Source of the DNA: Vicugna pacos
Lineage: Eukaryota; Chordata; Mammalia; Artiodactyla; Camelidae
Direction of reading: 5' to 3'
DNA: 64,000 nucleotides
NCBI RefSeq assembly: GCF_048564905.1
Contig: NC_132989.1
Coordinates: 9,779,257 to 9,843,256, forward strand
Shown here one piece after another: positions 34,001 through 46,224 of the stretch (its first letter is position 1; every line of letters starts with the position of its first letter). The notes beneath the pieces are model-generated. The model was not told the DNA's origin. It did not search any database and saw nothing but the letters and a program-made list of their open reading frames with translations. Made by a program: the position numbers and the translations under genes.

Positions 34001-35680
34001 CAAATAACCAGAGGGATCTTGAGCAAGAACAGCAAAGCTGGAGGCACTACATGTCCACATTTCAGTTATATTGCAGAGCTGCAGTAATCAAAACAGTGTG
34101 GTGCTGGGATTAAAAACAGATGCACAGACCAGCAGAACAGAATAGAAAGTCCAGAAATAAGCCCACACAGATGCAGTCAATTAATCTTTGACAAGGGTGC
34201 CAAGAATATACGATGAGCAAAGGACAGTCTCTTTAAAAATGGTGCTGGGAAAATTGGATATCCACATGCACAAAAATAACGCTAGAGCCTTCTAATTGAC
34301 TATACACAAAAAATTAATTCAGAATGGATTAAAAGACTTAAATTTAAGACCTGAAACTATAAAACTTCCAGAAGAAAATATAGAAAAAAATCTTCCTTGA
34401 CATTAGTCTTTGATTTCACAGATCTGACATCAAAAGCACAGGTAACAAAAGCAAAAACAAACAAGTGGGACTACATCAAACTAAAAAGCTTCTGCACAAG
34501 AAAAGAAACTATCAACAAAAATGAAGAGCAAAGCTATGAAATGGGGGGAAATGTCTGCAAGCCATACAACTAATACAAAGTTACTACCCAGAAAACATAA
34601 GGAACTCGTATGACTTAGCAAAAAACAACCAACCAACCAAAACCAAAACAACCTAAGTTACACTATAAAAATGGGTATAGAACCTGAACAGGTATTTTTC
34701 TAAAGAACAGAAGAATATATACAAATGGTCAACAGGTACTTGAACAGATGTTCAACATCACTAACCACCAAGGAAATGAAAATCAAAACCACAATGAGTT
34801 ATCACTTCACACCCGTCAGGATGGCTATTATAAAAAAAAAGGCAAGGGATAACAAGCATTGGAAAGGGTATGTAGAAAAGGGTGCCCTTTTACACTGTTA
34901 GTGGGAACATAAAATGGTACAAGAAATCAGTATGGAGATTCTTTAAAAGTTTAGAAATAGAATTAGCACACGATCCAGCTCTCCCATTTCTGGGTATATA
35001 TAGCAAAAGGAAATTAAATCAGGATCTCAAAGAGATATCTGCACTCCCGTGTTCACCACAGCATTATTCACAATAGCCCAGATATGGAAATTACCTAAGT
35101 GTCTGCAGACAGGGAAGTGGATAAAGGAAATGTGATATGTGTGCAAGTATATACATACACATGAAATATTATTCAGCCATATAAAGAAGAACATTCTGCC
35201 ATTTGTGACAATATAGATGAACCTGGATTATGCTAAGAGAAATAAGCCAGACACAGAAAGACAAATACTCTATTATCTCTCTTATATGTGGAATCTACCA
35301 AAGTCAAACCCTCAGAAACACAGAGCAGAAGGTGGCTACTGTGACTTGTGGACTGGGAAAAATGGGGAGATGTTGGCCAGAGAGTACAAACTTTCAGTTA
35401 TAAGATGAATGAGTTCTGAGGATCTAACAGACAGCACAGTGTCTATAGTTAATAATATTGTACTGTACACTTGAAATTTGCTAAGAAAAGAGATCTTAAG
35501 TGTTCTCACTACACACACACACAAAAGGGAACTATGTGAGGTGATGGATGTGTTAATTAGCCTGATTATAGTAATCATCTCACTATGTATATAAACAAAA
35601 TCATGTTGCATACCTTAAATATATATATATCATTTTAAATTGTCTACTGTACTTCAATAAATCTGGAAAAATAAAGCACA
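31025..35680 (+). mobile_element. Older L1 (L1M type), about 4.6 kb, with a nested L1 fragment
   Basis: It starts in the region before or at the start of ORF2 (CACCACTAGACCTGCCTTAT), then runs through endonuclease-like text (AGTAGGGGACTTCAATACCC at about 31770), reverse-transcriptase text (CATCCCTGGGATGCAAGAAT at about 33210; AAAGCATTTGATGAAAATTC) and the ORF2 C-terminal part to a 3' UTR with GACAGCACAGTGTCTATAGT and a TACTTCAATAAATCTGG end. Many stops and indels break the frame throughout; the longest surviving frames are about 60-110 codons. The 3' UTR differs from that of the younger truncated copies, so this is an older insertion. A younger L1 tail is nested at 32990-33170. Confidence 0.9.
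32990..33170 (+). mobile_element. Young L1 3' tail nested inside the older L1
   Basis: The old L1 stops after CAAACTGAACTAAGACCGC and resumes with CACATTAAAAGGATGATAT. Between them lie GTGCTGTACACCAGAAATTG, ACACAACATTGTAAATGGAC and a long A-rich tail. The phrase CATTAA at both joints is a likely short target duplication. Confidence 0.8.
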
Positions 35681-36830
35681 AACCACATCAACAGGATAAA
35701 AAAAACATTCTAGTATCGTTTTCATAGATTGCAGACAAGAGAATTTCACATAATTCTTAAAGCACACACGTGGTGAGCTATAGCATATTCTGATCTAGAA
35801 TGAAACAGTAGTCCATCAAGGTAAACTTTTCATGACTCACATGAAAAGTGAGACCTGCAGTGACATGGCCAGAGTGCCACAGAGACGTAGTGTAGGAGTT
35901 GGGCAAAAGGTTCTCATTTTCTGGTATCTTGTTGCCTCCTGGGGCCAGTGACTGTGATTGCACTCTTGTCACCTCTTCAATCACTTGGGTGCTTTCTGCT
36001 GGGAATCACTTCCCGAAATACAATTATTGTTCCAAGATGCACTGTCTAGTTATCTACTTCTCTTCTTACCTCCTCTTAAGCAGTCAGGAAGTCCTTTTGT
36101 TTTTTTAAGTATTTCTATAAATTATGTTAATAAAAGCTAAATAGAAATAGATATGGCTATTTAAAAAATTAAAGCATAGGTCCGAAGATAAAATGTGACC
36201 ATTCTAAGTTAAATGCAGGCAAAAACTGTCTGATAAACCCTTTACCCTGCCCTTAACAGAGCAAGTACTCATTAAAGAGCTGCTGGAATGGGTGGGAGTA
36301 AAACACTTCTCTAACTTCAGAGGATTGCAGGGTTCAACAGCGAGGCGATGTTCCCTCATGCTTCCATCTTGATCAACTTCAACATTCTTGTCATATTCTG
36401 AGCCCATCTCTTGTAATTAGCAGAAACTGTTAGAAGAAACAGGCTGAGCCCAATCCAGCCGGACTGCATTATTATCCTATCTTAGGGCACAGCACAGAGT
36501 GCTGATGTACTAGGTATATAGAAATAGACTTTATGTACAATGTACCTAGTGGCTGTAGTGACATGCTTTGCTGCTCACTCTCAAAATCAAGAAGCAGGAA
36601 GAAGCATAAACACTAAATGGTTGAGAACAGAAACGCAAAAGTCAGCATAAAAGGAAAGACTGGTTACCTGACCAGCATTTTCAACACAAACTATGCTATG
36701 TTGGCACATCTAATGGAAAGAACGAAGCATCCACAGGTCACCTATGGATGCAAAGAAGGGGAGCCACGAAAGGGAAAAAGCAGGCAGAGTTCACTCAAGC
36801 ATGGAAAGGAGTCTCTCAGCCTTGGACTCC
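35681..36830. other. Intron, no recognised feature
   Basis: Nothing assigned in about 1.1 kb. Confidence 0.5.
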
Positions 36831-36834
36831 CCGC

Positions 36835-36945
36835 TTGTTTAATGAGTGGCCGTTCTATGCCAGGCATTAGAGATACAGTAGATATAACAGACGAGGTTCT
36901 CTACTCTCCAGGCATTTATGGTCTTTGTTGGGAAGACTTTGAGTA
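36835..36945 (-). mobile_element. L2 3'-end fragment
   Basis: GCCGTTCTATGCCAGGCATT, AGAGATACAGTAGATATAAC and CTCTCCAGGCATTTATGGTC match the reverse-complement L2 3' end. An open frame of 138 codons (36617-37033) runs across it and is therefore unlikely to be a gene. Confidence 0.65.
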
Positions 36946-37875
36946 TCTTGGTACCACTGACAAGACTGTCTCTGCTGGGCTGACTTTGCCTGATGCCACC
37001 GAGAAATTTGTTTCATCAAACTCTTTGTTTTGATTTCGAGTACGTTAATTATCTTTCTCATTAAGTTCCCTCTTATCTCCCTAGAGGGAAGATAAGATGT
37101 TGTTCCCTCCAACCATGCAACACTTATCTGACACTGTAAATTTAAAAACTGCTATTTCTACCTTAGACATCAATCTCATGAGGTTAGTTAGTGTGTTGGC
37201 CCCTGAGAGGGAAAAAAAACCCTCTCTTACTTAGCCAGTAGGATCACTTTCTTAGACGGACGTCATGAATGGCATTCTGTGAGGACTCTATGGGAAGAGA
37301 CCTGCCCATGAATGAATAAACACTACAACTTCTATACATTTCCAGACCCAGGGTGTAGAATAATAAATCGGCATGGGTTTATAGCTAAAGGAATGGGTCA
37401 ATCCTTTAACCACTCCATTTAACACATTTATAAGAGATCATGTGAGCTAAGCCACTTCATCTAATCCTCTCTAAGATATTATCACACATCAATATTTTAT
37501 TTTAAAGAAACTCTTAAAGATTCTATTATTAGATGAGCTGCAGCAGCACTGAAGCTCAGCGTAAAAGGTGAAAGTCAAACTGGAGTTTCTAGTAACATGA
37601 TTAGCATCGATGAAATATTCTCCACTTTGGGGGAACCTAAGTCAAAACATAAAACATTTCCACATTGAATAAATGTATTGGGGGTTCTGGAGACGTTTTG
37701 GGAAATCACTGCGTTTCAAGACTTTGTGTGAATAATTTACTTGATTTTGAAACTGTAGCCTTTTAGTTTTAATGCATGAACTTGAAAGTGTTCTTTATAT
37801 CCAAATATGGAAAATTGAATGAGGGGAAAATTTTGTACTTGCCACCTTGTTTGATATTTGCAGGGGTTCGAATTT
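36946..37875. other. Intron, no recognised feature
   Basis: Nothing assigned in about 0.9 kb. Confidence 0.5.
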
Positions 37876-37879
37876 CTTT

Positions 37880-38065
37880 GCTCTGAGATGGAACTTGACA
37901 GACCTGGATTATTATCCTGGTGCTGTCACCTCTTAGCCAGGAAAATAGTAAAATACTTAAACCCTCTTATCCTGAATTCCTCATATGTAAAGTGGGAATT
38001 ACAGAAGCCACATCACGAAGACTATAGAAGGGTTTAACAAAATAATCTCAATAAAAGTAGTTTTA
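37880..38065 (+). repeat. MIR
   Basis: GACAGACCTGGATTATTATC, GTGCTGTCACCTCTTAGCCA, TAAAGTGGGAATTACAGAAG and AATAAAAGTAGTTTTAAC follow MIR in forward order. Confidence 0.65.
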
Positions 38066-38069
38066 ACAT

Positions 38070-38165
38070 ACATAGCGATAGCTAACATTCCTTGAGTGCT
38101 TACTGAGCTCTCATATAATACGTGCTCAACTATTAGGAGATACTGCTAAATTCAGCAGTAGGATT
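38070..38165 (-). repeat. MIR end fragment
   Basis: GCTAACATTCCTTGAGTGCT then TACTGAGCTCTCATA resembles the MIR 3' end on the reverse strand. Confidence 0.4.
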
Positions 38166-38439
38166 ATTATTTTTTTGAGTCGCCCCATTAGTTTGTATTT
38201 AAATACATTCAGAACAGAGGTACGCTGTGGTAGCAAGAGTCGACTATCAAAGTGAACCAGTCTACTGTTATTTTTGCTAATTTCCCAGCGACTTAATTAC
38301 TACAACTTCATTTCATCATGATTTAGTGGATACATTTATAGGCCTCAGCTCATTTTTATAGCTCTCTATAGCAGAACTATGCTATTCCAGTTTATATTAC
38401 ATAAGAAGTTAATATTTAATACTTGTTTTTCAATCTATC
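38166..38439. other. Intron, no recognised feature
   Basis: Nothing assigned. Confidence 0.5.
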
Positions 38440-38960
38440 CTCCCTTAATACCAGTTGGACGCAGGACTCCCTTATCACTCATCCCTCTCTGTCTCTCTGC
38501 CTCCACTTAGCCCTCTAACAATGCATTCTTTAATTCTTGAACAGTATTGGCCCTCAGTGTTCAGATAAACCATTTAAAGCTTCCGTTTCTCTTAGGATGC
38601 CCTGTGAACTTCCTAACGTGGGTCACAAGGCACCGGATGACCTCAACCTTGTATGTTCTGCATGACATCCAGGAAACAGTCTGCAGGTGCCTTCTTGCAG
38701 GAAGCCTTCTCTTTCTTCTCCTCCCTCTATACCTAGCTCTATCTTAAGTCCTCTGTTGTGTGCTCCACAAAGTTCTCTGAATTGCTCCTGTCCCACTGCT
38801 CTTCTCTACCGTGACTGTTTAGTCATCTGAAGGTTCATCTAGGTTGTCAGCCCTTGAGGACATGTATCTGTCCATTTGTCAGTTATTAGGAGACAACACA
38901 CACCACACACCACCTGGGGCAGAGCAGACACTACAGTAATCGCTGGATGACGGGAGGTAA
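38440..38960 (+). mobile_element. L2 LINE 3' region
   Basis: CTTCTTGCAGGAAGCCTTCT, GTCCTCTGTTGTGTGCTCCA, GTGACTGTTTAGTCATCTG and GTTGTCAGCCCTTGAGGACA match the L2 3' region in order. Confidence 0.7.
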
Positions 38961-39935
38961 GAAAGGCAGCACCGAAAACTGTGCCCAGAAAGGCAGCAGT
39001 GGTAGAGACAGTGCTGGTGAATTGGAGAGCTTAGTACAAAGCAATATTTATAAGGCAGTCAACAAGTTTGATTCATAAAGTTTAATCTTCAAATGTTACT
39101 CTGTGCTCATAAATATCTCAAGTGCTTACTGACCAATGAAACGTCCACCCAAACTTTATTCTCTGGCTTAATCTTTATAGACTATTTCAAAAGACAGAAG
39201 CAAGCTGCTACAATAATTAGTACGCTGAATTCTACACCCTCCAAGTTCAAGCAAAATAAACTCCTCACCAATAAGCAAGCTTCCTCTAGATTTAGCGTTG
39301 TGTTTGCATTTAATTTATATTTTTGACTAAACTGGCTCTTCCCCTAAAAACTCTTTGTTGTACCTAATTATGGGAAACTTAAGACATCTCATCACTAATT
39401 TAATGATTATAAAGCTGCACTTTCTGGAGAGTTTCACAAAATGTTAACCAAGATTTCCAGGATGTACAAAAAAACAACGTTAAAAGAGATGTGTAAATAC
39501 TTAAAAGAAAGAAATCAGGATGCCATGGCCTGTGCTGGATTTCTTATGCACATTTGCACAGAGGCCAAACTGAACAGCACTTACAGATTCAAGAATGAGT
39601 TGCACCAGCAGAGAAAGGATACATTTTAAGTTGGAGTCGACATTTAGGAATGGAAAACCTGTTTTCAGGATTTATTAAATGGAGATAGTGACTACCTTAA
39701 CAGCCTATGTTCCCAGAACCCCAAAATGTTATTAACCAACTCTACAAGCCACTTAAATAACAACATTGCTCAGCCCGTAAGATTCAGGTAGTTCCGCTAC
39801 TTCCAATCTGATTGCTCACAGCCTTTCTGAGGGAATCTGATTTACTTTGGGAAACTTGACCTTATAGGTTATTATGTTTTGTAACTGGAACTGGAGGAGA
39901 TGCAGAGGCTCTTTTTATTAAAATAATATTTACAT
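38961..39935. other. Intron, no recognised feature
   Basis: Nothing assigned in about 1 kb. Confidence 0.5.
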
Positions 39936-39939
39936 ATAA

Positions 39940-40480
39940 GCCTAGCAGCCAACATTTATTGAGTCCACTGTGTGCCCGGTGCTTTCATTACAGTATCTTT
40001 CTTCGTCTCATAGAAACTCTGTGTGGTTAGTGTAATCTCAGGGATTGGAACACTTTTTTTTTCCCCCTGTAAAGGGCCAGATAGTGAAGATGTTAGGCTT
40101 TGTATGCTGCAGTCTGTTGCAATTTCTCAGCTCTGCGGTGATGGCATGAGAGCAGTTGTAGACAATGGATAAATGAATGGGTGTGCCTCCTTCCAACAAA
40201 ACTTTTCATGAACACTGAGATTTGAATTTTATATTTTTTGTATGTCATAAAATACTATTTTCTTTTTTGTTTGCTTTCAATTATTTAAAAACATTAAAAA
40301 ATTCTTAGCTCATAAAATTTATAAAAAATAGATGGCAGACCAGATTTGGCCCACAGGCCATACTTTGCCAATCTCTGCAATAACTATTTCCAGGCAGGGA
40401 ACTGAAGCTCAGAGAGACATAGTGCCTAGTAAGTACAAATCCAATTCTGAATCTAAGGCAGTTTCTCTTTTGGTTTCCTG
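39940..40480 (-). repeat. MIR split by a hAT element
   Basis: The left part (39940-40038: AGCCAACATTTATTGAGTCC, CTCATAGAAACTCTGTGTGG) and the right part (40378-40480: GCAGGGAACTGAAGCTCAGA, GAGACATAGTGCCTAGTAAG) are consecutive in the reverse-complement MIR, with the hAT element between them. Confidence 0.7.
40039..40377 (+). mobile_element. hAT-Charlie (MER1-group) element inserted in a MIR
   Basis: It begins CAGGGATTGGAACAC and ends CTTTGCCAATCTCTG, degraded inverted terminal repeats of the CAGGGGTCGGCAAAC type. Internal phrases CTGTAAAGGGCCAGATAGTG, TTAGGCTTTGTATGCTGCAG, AATGAATGGGTGTGCC and AGATTTGGCCCACAGGCCAT fit that family. The 8-bp target duplication is too decayed to call. Confidence 0.8.
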
Positions 40481-41375
40481 TGTTTCTGTGTCATGGTTTA
40501 TATTCAACACAAAGGCTAAAATCTTCCTGTAGCCAAGATCTTAAAATGACTGACAAATAAGTGGATTATGCCTGAGTTGATAGGTTTCTTCTTCAAGTAA
40601 TACTAAATTCAACCACACACTATCACCTTCTGTGGAGTTTTTTAACTCTCATTCAGAAGGGAAGTGTTTCTGGCAAATCAAAGCTAATACATTATGCTTA
40701 TAATTACTCACTGGTCCTTATTTTATTTATATTACATATTTTATTTATATATGCCAGAATTGGTAAACACTGTTTTTTTTTTTCATGGTTAAAAACTCTG
40801 AAAACTGTTGCAACCAACTTCTGAAGAAAAGGTGAAAAATAAACAACAAGAAAAGGTGTGGGAAATCAAGTATAAATTAAGTTTCATGTTAACATTCTCT
40901 TTTAGAAATGAGTGTTTTAAAACTGAAAAGTCTTTGCAGCTTCCCAGGTAAAAGCTCTGGCTTTTTCCAATCAGAAACTTCAAGCACCATGAATCAAAAA
41001 CTAACCGTTATGTGTAAAATTGGTGTGAGATCAGTCAACACATTTTCAAGGAGGAGAAGTGGAGGGAAGACGGAGGAGGGAAAGGAGGGGAGGGAAAGGC
41101 TGTCTCAGCCACGAGGGGCAACCGTAGATCCACGTGGACGTGGGACACACTGCTTAGAAAAGACAAGAGGGGAGAGAATGTCAGAAAATGAAAACAAATC
41201 TGCTTGGCACAGAGGAGACATCAAGAGCTTTGTAAATAAAAGCAGCTTGAAACAAGTGAAACAATAAAAGAGGAGTCCCCCAGCCAGTGTCTACAGGGAA
41301 AAGGAGCTTACAAAACCCTCTTACGGGGCTACTTAAGTCAATATAGAGAAATAAGGAAATGGTAATAATTCCAAT
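40481..41375. other. Intron, no recognised feature
   Basis: Nothing assigned. An open frame of 119 codons (40908-41267) has no recognisable family. Confidence 0.5.
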
Positions 41376-41379
41376 TAAT

Positions 41380-41640
41380 TTTTTTAAGAGCTAACTCTTC
41401 ACCAGTTACTGTATTAAGTGTTTTCCAAATATAATTTAATCCTTAGGACACCCCTATAATTTAGGGGCTGGAATTGTCCATTTTATAAAGGAGAAGACTG
41501 AGGTTCAGAGAAGGTAAGTGACTACCCCAAATCACATCGTGGATAAGCAATTAAGGATGAGATGAACTCAGGCCTGCCAGATGATGAGGTCTGTGTCCTT
41601 AATTGCTATGCTAAACCACTTCTCATTCCTATTAATGAAT
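41380..41640 (-). repeat. MIR, nearly complete
   Basis: TATAATTTAATCCTTAGGAC, CCATTTTATAAAGGAGAAGA, CTGAGGTTCAGAGAAGGTAA, GAACTCAGGCCTGCCAGATG and TTGCTATGCTAAACCACTTC cover almost the whole MIR on the reverse strand. Confidence 0.88.
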
Positions 41641-41689
41641 ATGAAATTGAAGTAGAGTGGTGCCATGGTTTAATATTTTATACGAGTAG

Positions 41690-41880
41690 CGGACTAATGT
41701 AATTTTCATAGCACTTTGTAATTTATAAAATGCATTCACGCACACAACGTTCCACTCCACTTTCACAATATCCCGATGTGGTAGTTTAGGATTATCTTCC
41801 TCAAAGTATGTATCACGGAGGAAATTTATGTTCAAAGAAGTGAACTGTTTAAGGTCACAGGGCTGGAAATGTCAGCGTGG
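41690..41880 (-). repeat. MIR-type fragment
   Basis: CATAGCACTTTGTAATTTAT and TCAAAGAAGTGAACTGTTTA then AGGTCACAGGGCTGG fit a diverged MIR on the reverse strand. Confidence 0.55.
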
Positions 41881-41929
41881 CGGGAGGGACACAGCTGCCT
41901 CTAGCTCTTTCTCTGGGAACTCTGGTCCC

Positions 41930-42065
41930 GCCGCTTACTCAAGGAATGTTTTTGGACAAACAAACCCTCTTTAACTCCAGTATCCACAAGTGAAAAATGG
42001 GGATAGGATTTTAGCTTTTCAGAGTCTTTCTCAGCATGCAACTAATTAACCTGCGTAAGTGCCTT
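41930..42065 (+). repeat. MIR fragment
   Basis: CCGCCGCTTACTCAAGGAAT and CACAAGTGAAAAATGGGGAT match the central MIR on the forward strand. Confidence 0.5.
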
Positions 42066-42149
42066 TGATACAGGTAGGCATGCCACCAAAGCAAATTCCC
42101 TTGGCCTGCCTGGGATACTGGGTATCTCAGAAAAATCCCTGAGGATATA

Positions 42150-42245
42150 TGCATAGCACACCATCATTTTTTTTTGTACACTTTAATATACAGAGCATTT
42201 ATTTGTCGATTATACCTTAATAAAGCTGAAGGGGGAAAAAAAACC
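42150..42245 (+). mobile_element. Old L1 3'-end fragment
   Basis: TATTTGTCGATTATACCTTA then ATAAAGCTGAAGGGGG and an A run match the very 3' end of an old L1 subfamily. Confidence 0.55.
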
Positions 42246-42810
42246 CAACTGGGAACAGCCCTGAAGCAGAGTTGTAAGCTCTGGGGTCTTATCTCAACCA
42301 GGCCCTAAGCCAGCTGTGACAGGGGACTGGAACTTCACATGCATTTGTCCCCATACGTTGATAAACCAGCTGGGGTGAGGGAGGGCACCCTAAGTGATGG
42401 CAACAAGGAGTTGCGATCAGAGGTGTTTAATCTTTTGTTACCAAAGAGTAACAGCTGGCTCCAGGGTACTACTGAATAAAACCATAAGATTTGATAAGTT
42501 TTTTAAAAAATCTTGTAAAAGGAGAAAACTTTTTTCTTTTCTTTTTTTTTTTTTTGCTTGATGTTGAAAAACTTGAAGTGAGTTAAATAACGTAAGACTA
42601 GGAGAGCACGGTTTCCCAAAGAGCTCTCACTGCAAAAAGAATGAAGTGATTGAAAAGGGATTCTGAGAATCGTGTGGGAAGCTAGCTAATTGCACAGTGT
42701 TAAAAAAGATCCTTCATGCTGGATTTTTTGGAGCTTTAAATCCAATAAACCTCCAAGAGGGGTCTAACACATACAGCATTTCCTTAGCCTATATGACCAC
42801 CAAGTCTTTG
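42246..42810. other. Intron, no recognised feature
   Basis: A T-rich run is at about 42530-42555; otherwise nothing assigned. Confidence 0.5.
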
Positions 42811-42814
42811 TTTT

Positions 42815-43415
42815 TTAGTTGAAGTGTAGTCGATTTATAATGTTAGTTTCAGATGCACAGCAAAGCGATTCAGTTATACATATATATACATACATATATA
42901 TATATATTTCGGTTTCTTTTCCCTTAAGGCTCATTACAAGAAATTGAATATAGTTCCCTGTGCTATACAATAGGTTCCTGTTGTTTATCTGTTTTATATA
43001 TAGTAGTGTGTACCTGTTAATCTCAAACTCCTAATCTATCCCTCCCCTCACTTTCCCCTCGGGTAACCAGTTTATTTTCTATGTCTGTGAGTCTATTTCT
43101 GGTTTGCAAACAAAATTTGTATTTTTTTTTTAGATTTCACATTCAAGAGGTATCATATGATATTTGTCTGTCTCTATCTGACTTCTCTTAATATGATAAT
43201 CTCTTAGGTTCATTTGTGTTGCTGCAAATGGCATTATTTCATTTTTTATGACTGAGTAGTATTTCGTTGTATACATATACCACATCTTCTTTATCCAGTC
43301 ATATGTTGATGGACATTTGGGTTGTTTCCATGTCTTGGCTATTGTAAATAGTGCTGCTGTGAACACTGGGGTGCATGTGTCTTTTCGAATTACAGTTTTC
43401 TCTGGATAAATGCTC
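42815..43415 (-). mobile_element. 5'-truncated L1 3' end, sense with SGCD
   Basis: The reverse complement of the 3' UTR and ORF2 end seen elsewhere: CAGCAAAGCGATTCAGTTAT, GAATATAGTTCCCTGTGCTA, CTATTTCTGGTTTGC, then a minus-strand frame with KTWKQPKCPSTYDWIKKMWY. One of only two young L1 tails in SGCD orientation. Confidence 0.92.
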
Positions 43416-44585
43416 AGGAGACCACTGATTCTTTTTTAATGGAGCATTTTATAGGACTAATGTTATACAGGTCACATTTTGGAAAATTTCACGGCAGAAG
43501 AAATGCAGAGTGCTAACAAGAACTCTAACTCCTTGTTTTAATCAGTGTAATCTAATCAAGCCATTACATAACACCAATAATGTGCCCAATCCTGTACTAG
43601 AAATCCGTGGAGACAGAAAAAAAAAAAAAAGAATTGTCTGCAGGGCTTTTTCTACAGGACAGAAAAATAGACACATACAAAGGAACAATCATGTAACATC
43701 CAAGGGGCCAGTTTCCAGATCCAACCAAGTTAATTAAGGAGTGACAAAATCAAAAGTGAAGCATGAAACACATTTCCTGGAACAAAAATGCTGGAAATCT
43801 GAAAAATGTTGGGGGAAATAAAGTGGGCTAAAGACATGTTTATTTGAGGACCCAGATGTAACTTTCACTCATCTGTGGGAAAGAACTACGGGCGCCTCTT
43901 TTGATCTTCAGCGCCATGAAATCACAAAGACCGAGATGGCCAGTCCAGGTTTTCTACCATGTTGGAGACACAGAGAGTCTCAGGACTAAAAAGCCTCCCT
44001 TGCTCTCCTGTGGACAAACACTGAACGAAACACTCCTCTTCGGGGTGTATCACATAATGCACAGTGTAAAAAATAAACACTCAGAACAGGCAACAAAAAC
44101 CAGAGAGTTTGCCAAATAAAGTACATTTCAGGCAGGCAAAAAACTGTTTCTTTCATTCCAGGATCCAGGAGGGAGGAGAAAGCATCCCTAACAGTACAAA
44201 TGTAATCACGTAAAAACTCTTAGTTCCACTATGTTAGATGCTTTATATGCTAAGTGATGGCCTTGGGACTCTTGGTTGCCTTAGGTCTTTGACAACTATT
44301 CATAAAACACAAAGGGAAAGAGAATTCAGTGGCAGAAAAGCTCCCAGGAGTTTTTCTACCCAAGTAACTGCTTCCAAACTGTTTTCTGTCCCAACAACTT
44401 TCCTTGGCATATGTCTGTATTTAAAAGATGTTCTGAGGCACACGACTGAGTGTCCAGATCTACCTTGTATAACTTTTATACTTTCCGTGTCTCTTAGTCT
44501 TCATGTAACGTTTCAATAATTTATTCTAACTCATCCTCATATGCTGCAAATCGCCATCACCACCGCCATCATAGATGATGCAAAT
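43416..44585. other. Intron, no recognised feature
   Basis: Nothing assigned in about 1.2 kb apart from an A run at 43618-43631. Confidence 0.5.
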
Positions 44586-44589
44586 GCAG

Positions 44590-44840
44590 TTCAGAGTTAG
44601 GCATGTATCATCTCTAACCCTGAGAACAATACCAACAGAGAGGATGTGTGTGCCTGCATGCAGGTGCACAAAGACGCACACACACATCTCCTTTGTTGGG
44701 ATATGTGTGCATGTTTGTGTATAAAACTAAGGTTTCAGAAAGGTAAGTAACATGTCCAAGACCACCTGGCTGGTAAGAAAGAGCCAGGATCCCAAATCAC
44801 ACCTGGGTCCCTGAGACCCCACCACCTACAATGCTTCTGT
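44590..44840 (-). repeat. MIR with an internal GT/CA-rich stretch
   Basis: GGTTTCAGAAAGGTAAGTAA, CATGTCCAAGACCACCTGGC and GAGCCAGGATCCCAAATCAC are reverse-complement MIR. Alternating purine-pyrimidine sequence lies at 44640-44725. Confidence 0.6.
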
Positions 44841-44877
44841 TTTTCACTACATCTCTCCCATATAGATTTTTATTTTA

Positions 44878-45915
44878 TTTTTATTTTTTTACCGAGGTAC
44901 AGTTGGTTTACAATGCTGTGTTAATTTCCCGTACACATAGGACCCAGGAATCCTGCTTCTGGGCACATATCCAGAAGGAACCCTACTTCAAAATGACACC
45001 TGCACCCCAATGCTCATAGTAGCACTATTTACAATAGCCAAGACATGGAAACAGCCTAAACATGCATCAACAGAAGACTGGATAAAGAAGAGTTGGTATA
45101 TTTATACGATGGAATACTATTCAGCCATAAAAACTGACAACATAATGCCATTTGTCACAACATGGATGTTCCTGGAGAATGTCATTCTAAGTGAAGTAAG
45201 CCAGAAAGAGAAAGAAAAATACCATATGAGATCACTCATATGAGGAATCAAAAAAAAAAAAAAAACAACAAAACAGAAATACAAAACAGAAACAGACTCA
45301 CACACATAGAATACAAACTTGTGGTTGCCAAGGGGGTGGGGGGTAGGAAGGGACAGACTGGGATTTTAAAATGCAGAATAGATAAACAAGATTATACTGT
45401 TTAGCACAGGAAAATATATACAAGATCTTGTGGTAGCTCATAGTGAGAAAAAATGTGACAATCAATATATATATATATGTTTATGTATAACTGAAAAATT
45501 GTGCTCTATACTAGAATTTGACACAACATTGTAAAATGACTATTACTCAATAAAAAAATGTAAAAAAAACAAAAAACACCAAAAAAAAAGCAAAATTTCT
45601 GATGAACAGCACAGTGATTCAGATATACATATATATATATTCCTTTTCATTATAGGCTAGTACAAGGTTTTGAATACAGTCCCCTGTGCTATACAGTAAG
45701 ACTTTGTTGTTTATTTTATCTACAGTAATTAGTATCTGCAAATCCCGAACTCCTAATTTATCCTTCTACTCTCCTCTGTTCCCCACTGGTAACCATAAAT
45801 TTATTCTATCTGTGAGTCTGTTTTTGCGCTGTAAATAAGTTCATTTGTGTCATTTTTTTCGATTCCACATATAAGTGATGTAGCATAGTATTTTTCCGTT
45901 TGGATTTTAGTCCTC
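44878..45915 (-). mobile_element. L1 3' end (minus strand) split by a plus-strand L1
   Basis: The extreme 3' UTR lies at 44878-44930 (GAGGTACAGTTGGTTTACAA, TGCTGTGTTAATTTC). The same UTR resumes at 45590 (GAACAGCACAGTGATTCAGA, GTCCCCTGTGCTATACAGTA, TCTGTGAGTCTGTTTTTGCG) and ends at about 45915. The gap is filled by the L1 at 44937-45580. AATTTC occurs at both joints and may be part of the target duplication. Confidence 0.88.
44937..45580 (+). mobile_element. 5'-truncated L1 3' end nested in a minus-strand L1
   Basis: It starts in ORF2 (GACCCAGGAATCCTGCTTCT), gives the peptide KTWKQPKHASTEDWIKKSWYIYTMEYYSAIK, and runs through the 3' UTR to a long A-rich tail. It is one of the least diverged copies in the window. 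Confidence 0.92.
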
Positions 45916-46224
45916 ACTTTTTTTCTCTTTATTTCTAACCTTTGAAACCTTTTCCCCACTCCTTTCTAACTCTCTCTAGCTACATTTCTAAACCTTCCTA
46001 TCACTCTCTAGTTCACAGGGTCTTAGTGAGATTCTAACATAAAACATTAAATATACATTCAAGGAAAAGAAACAAAAAAAAAACCTGCAGAAAAATATCT
46101 CAAATCATTCAACACGATCATCTCTGAGAAACAGTAGTATGAAGGACGTCCACTTTCTAGGTTACTGATTAAATAAGTTAACACTGTAAATTCTTTGAAC
46201 AGATTAAACATTTTTTAAAAGTCT
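45916..46224. other. Intron, no recognised feature
   Basis: Nothing assigned. Confidence 0.5.

Noticed and set aside
36617-37033. A 138-codon open frame
   Set aside because: It crosses an L2 fragment and encodes nothing I recognise.
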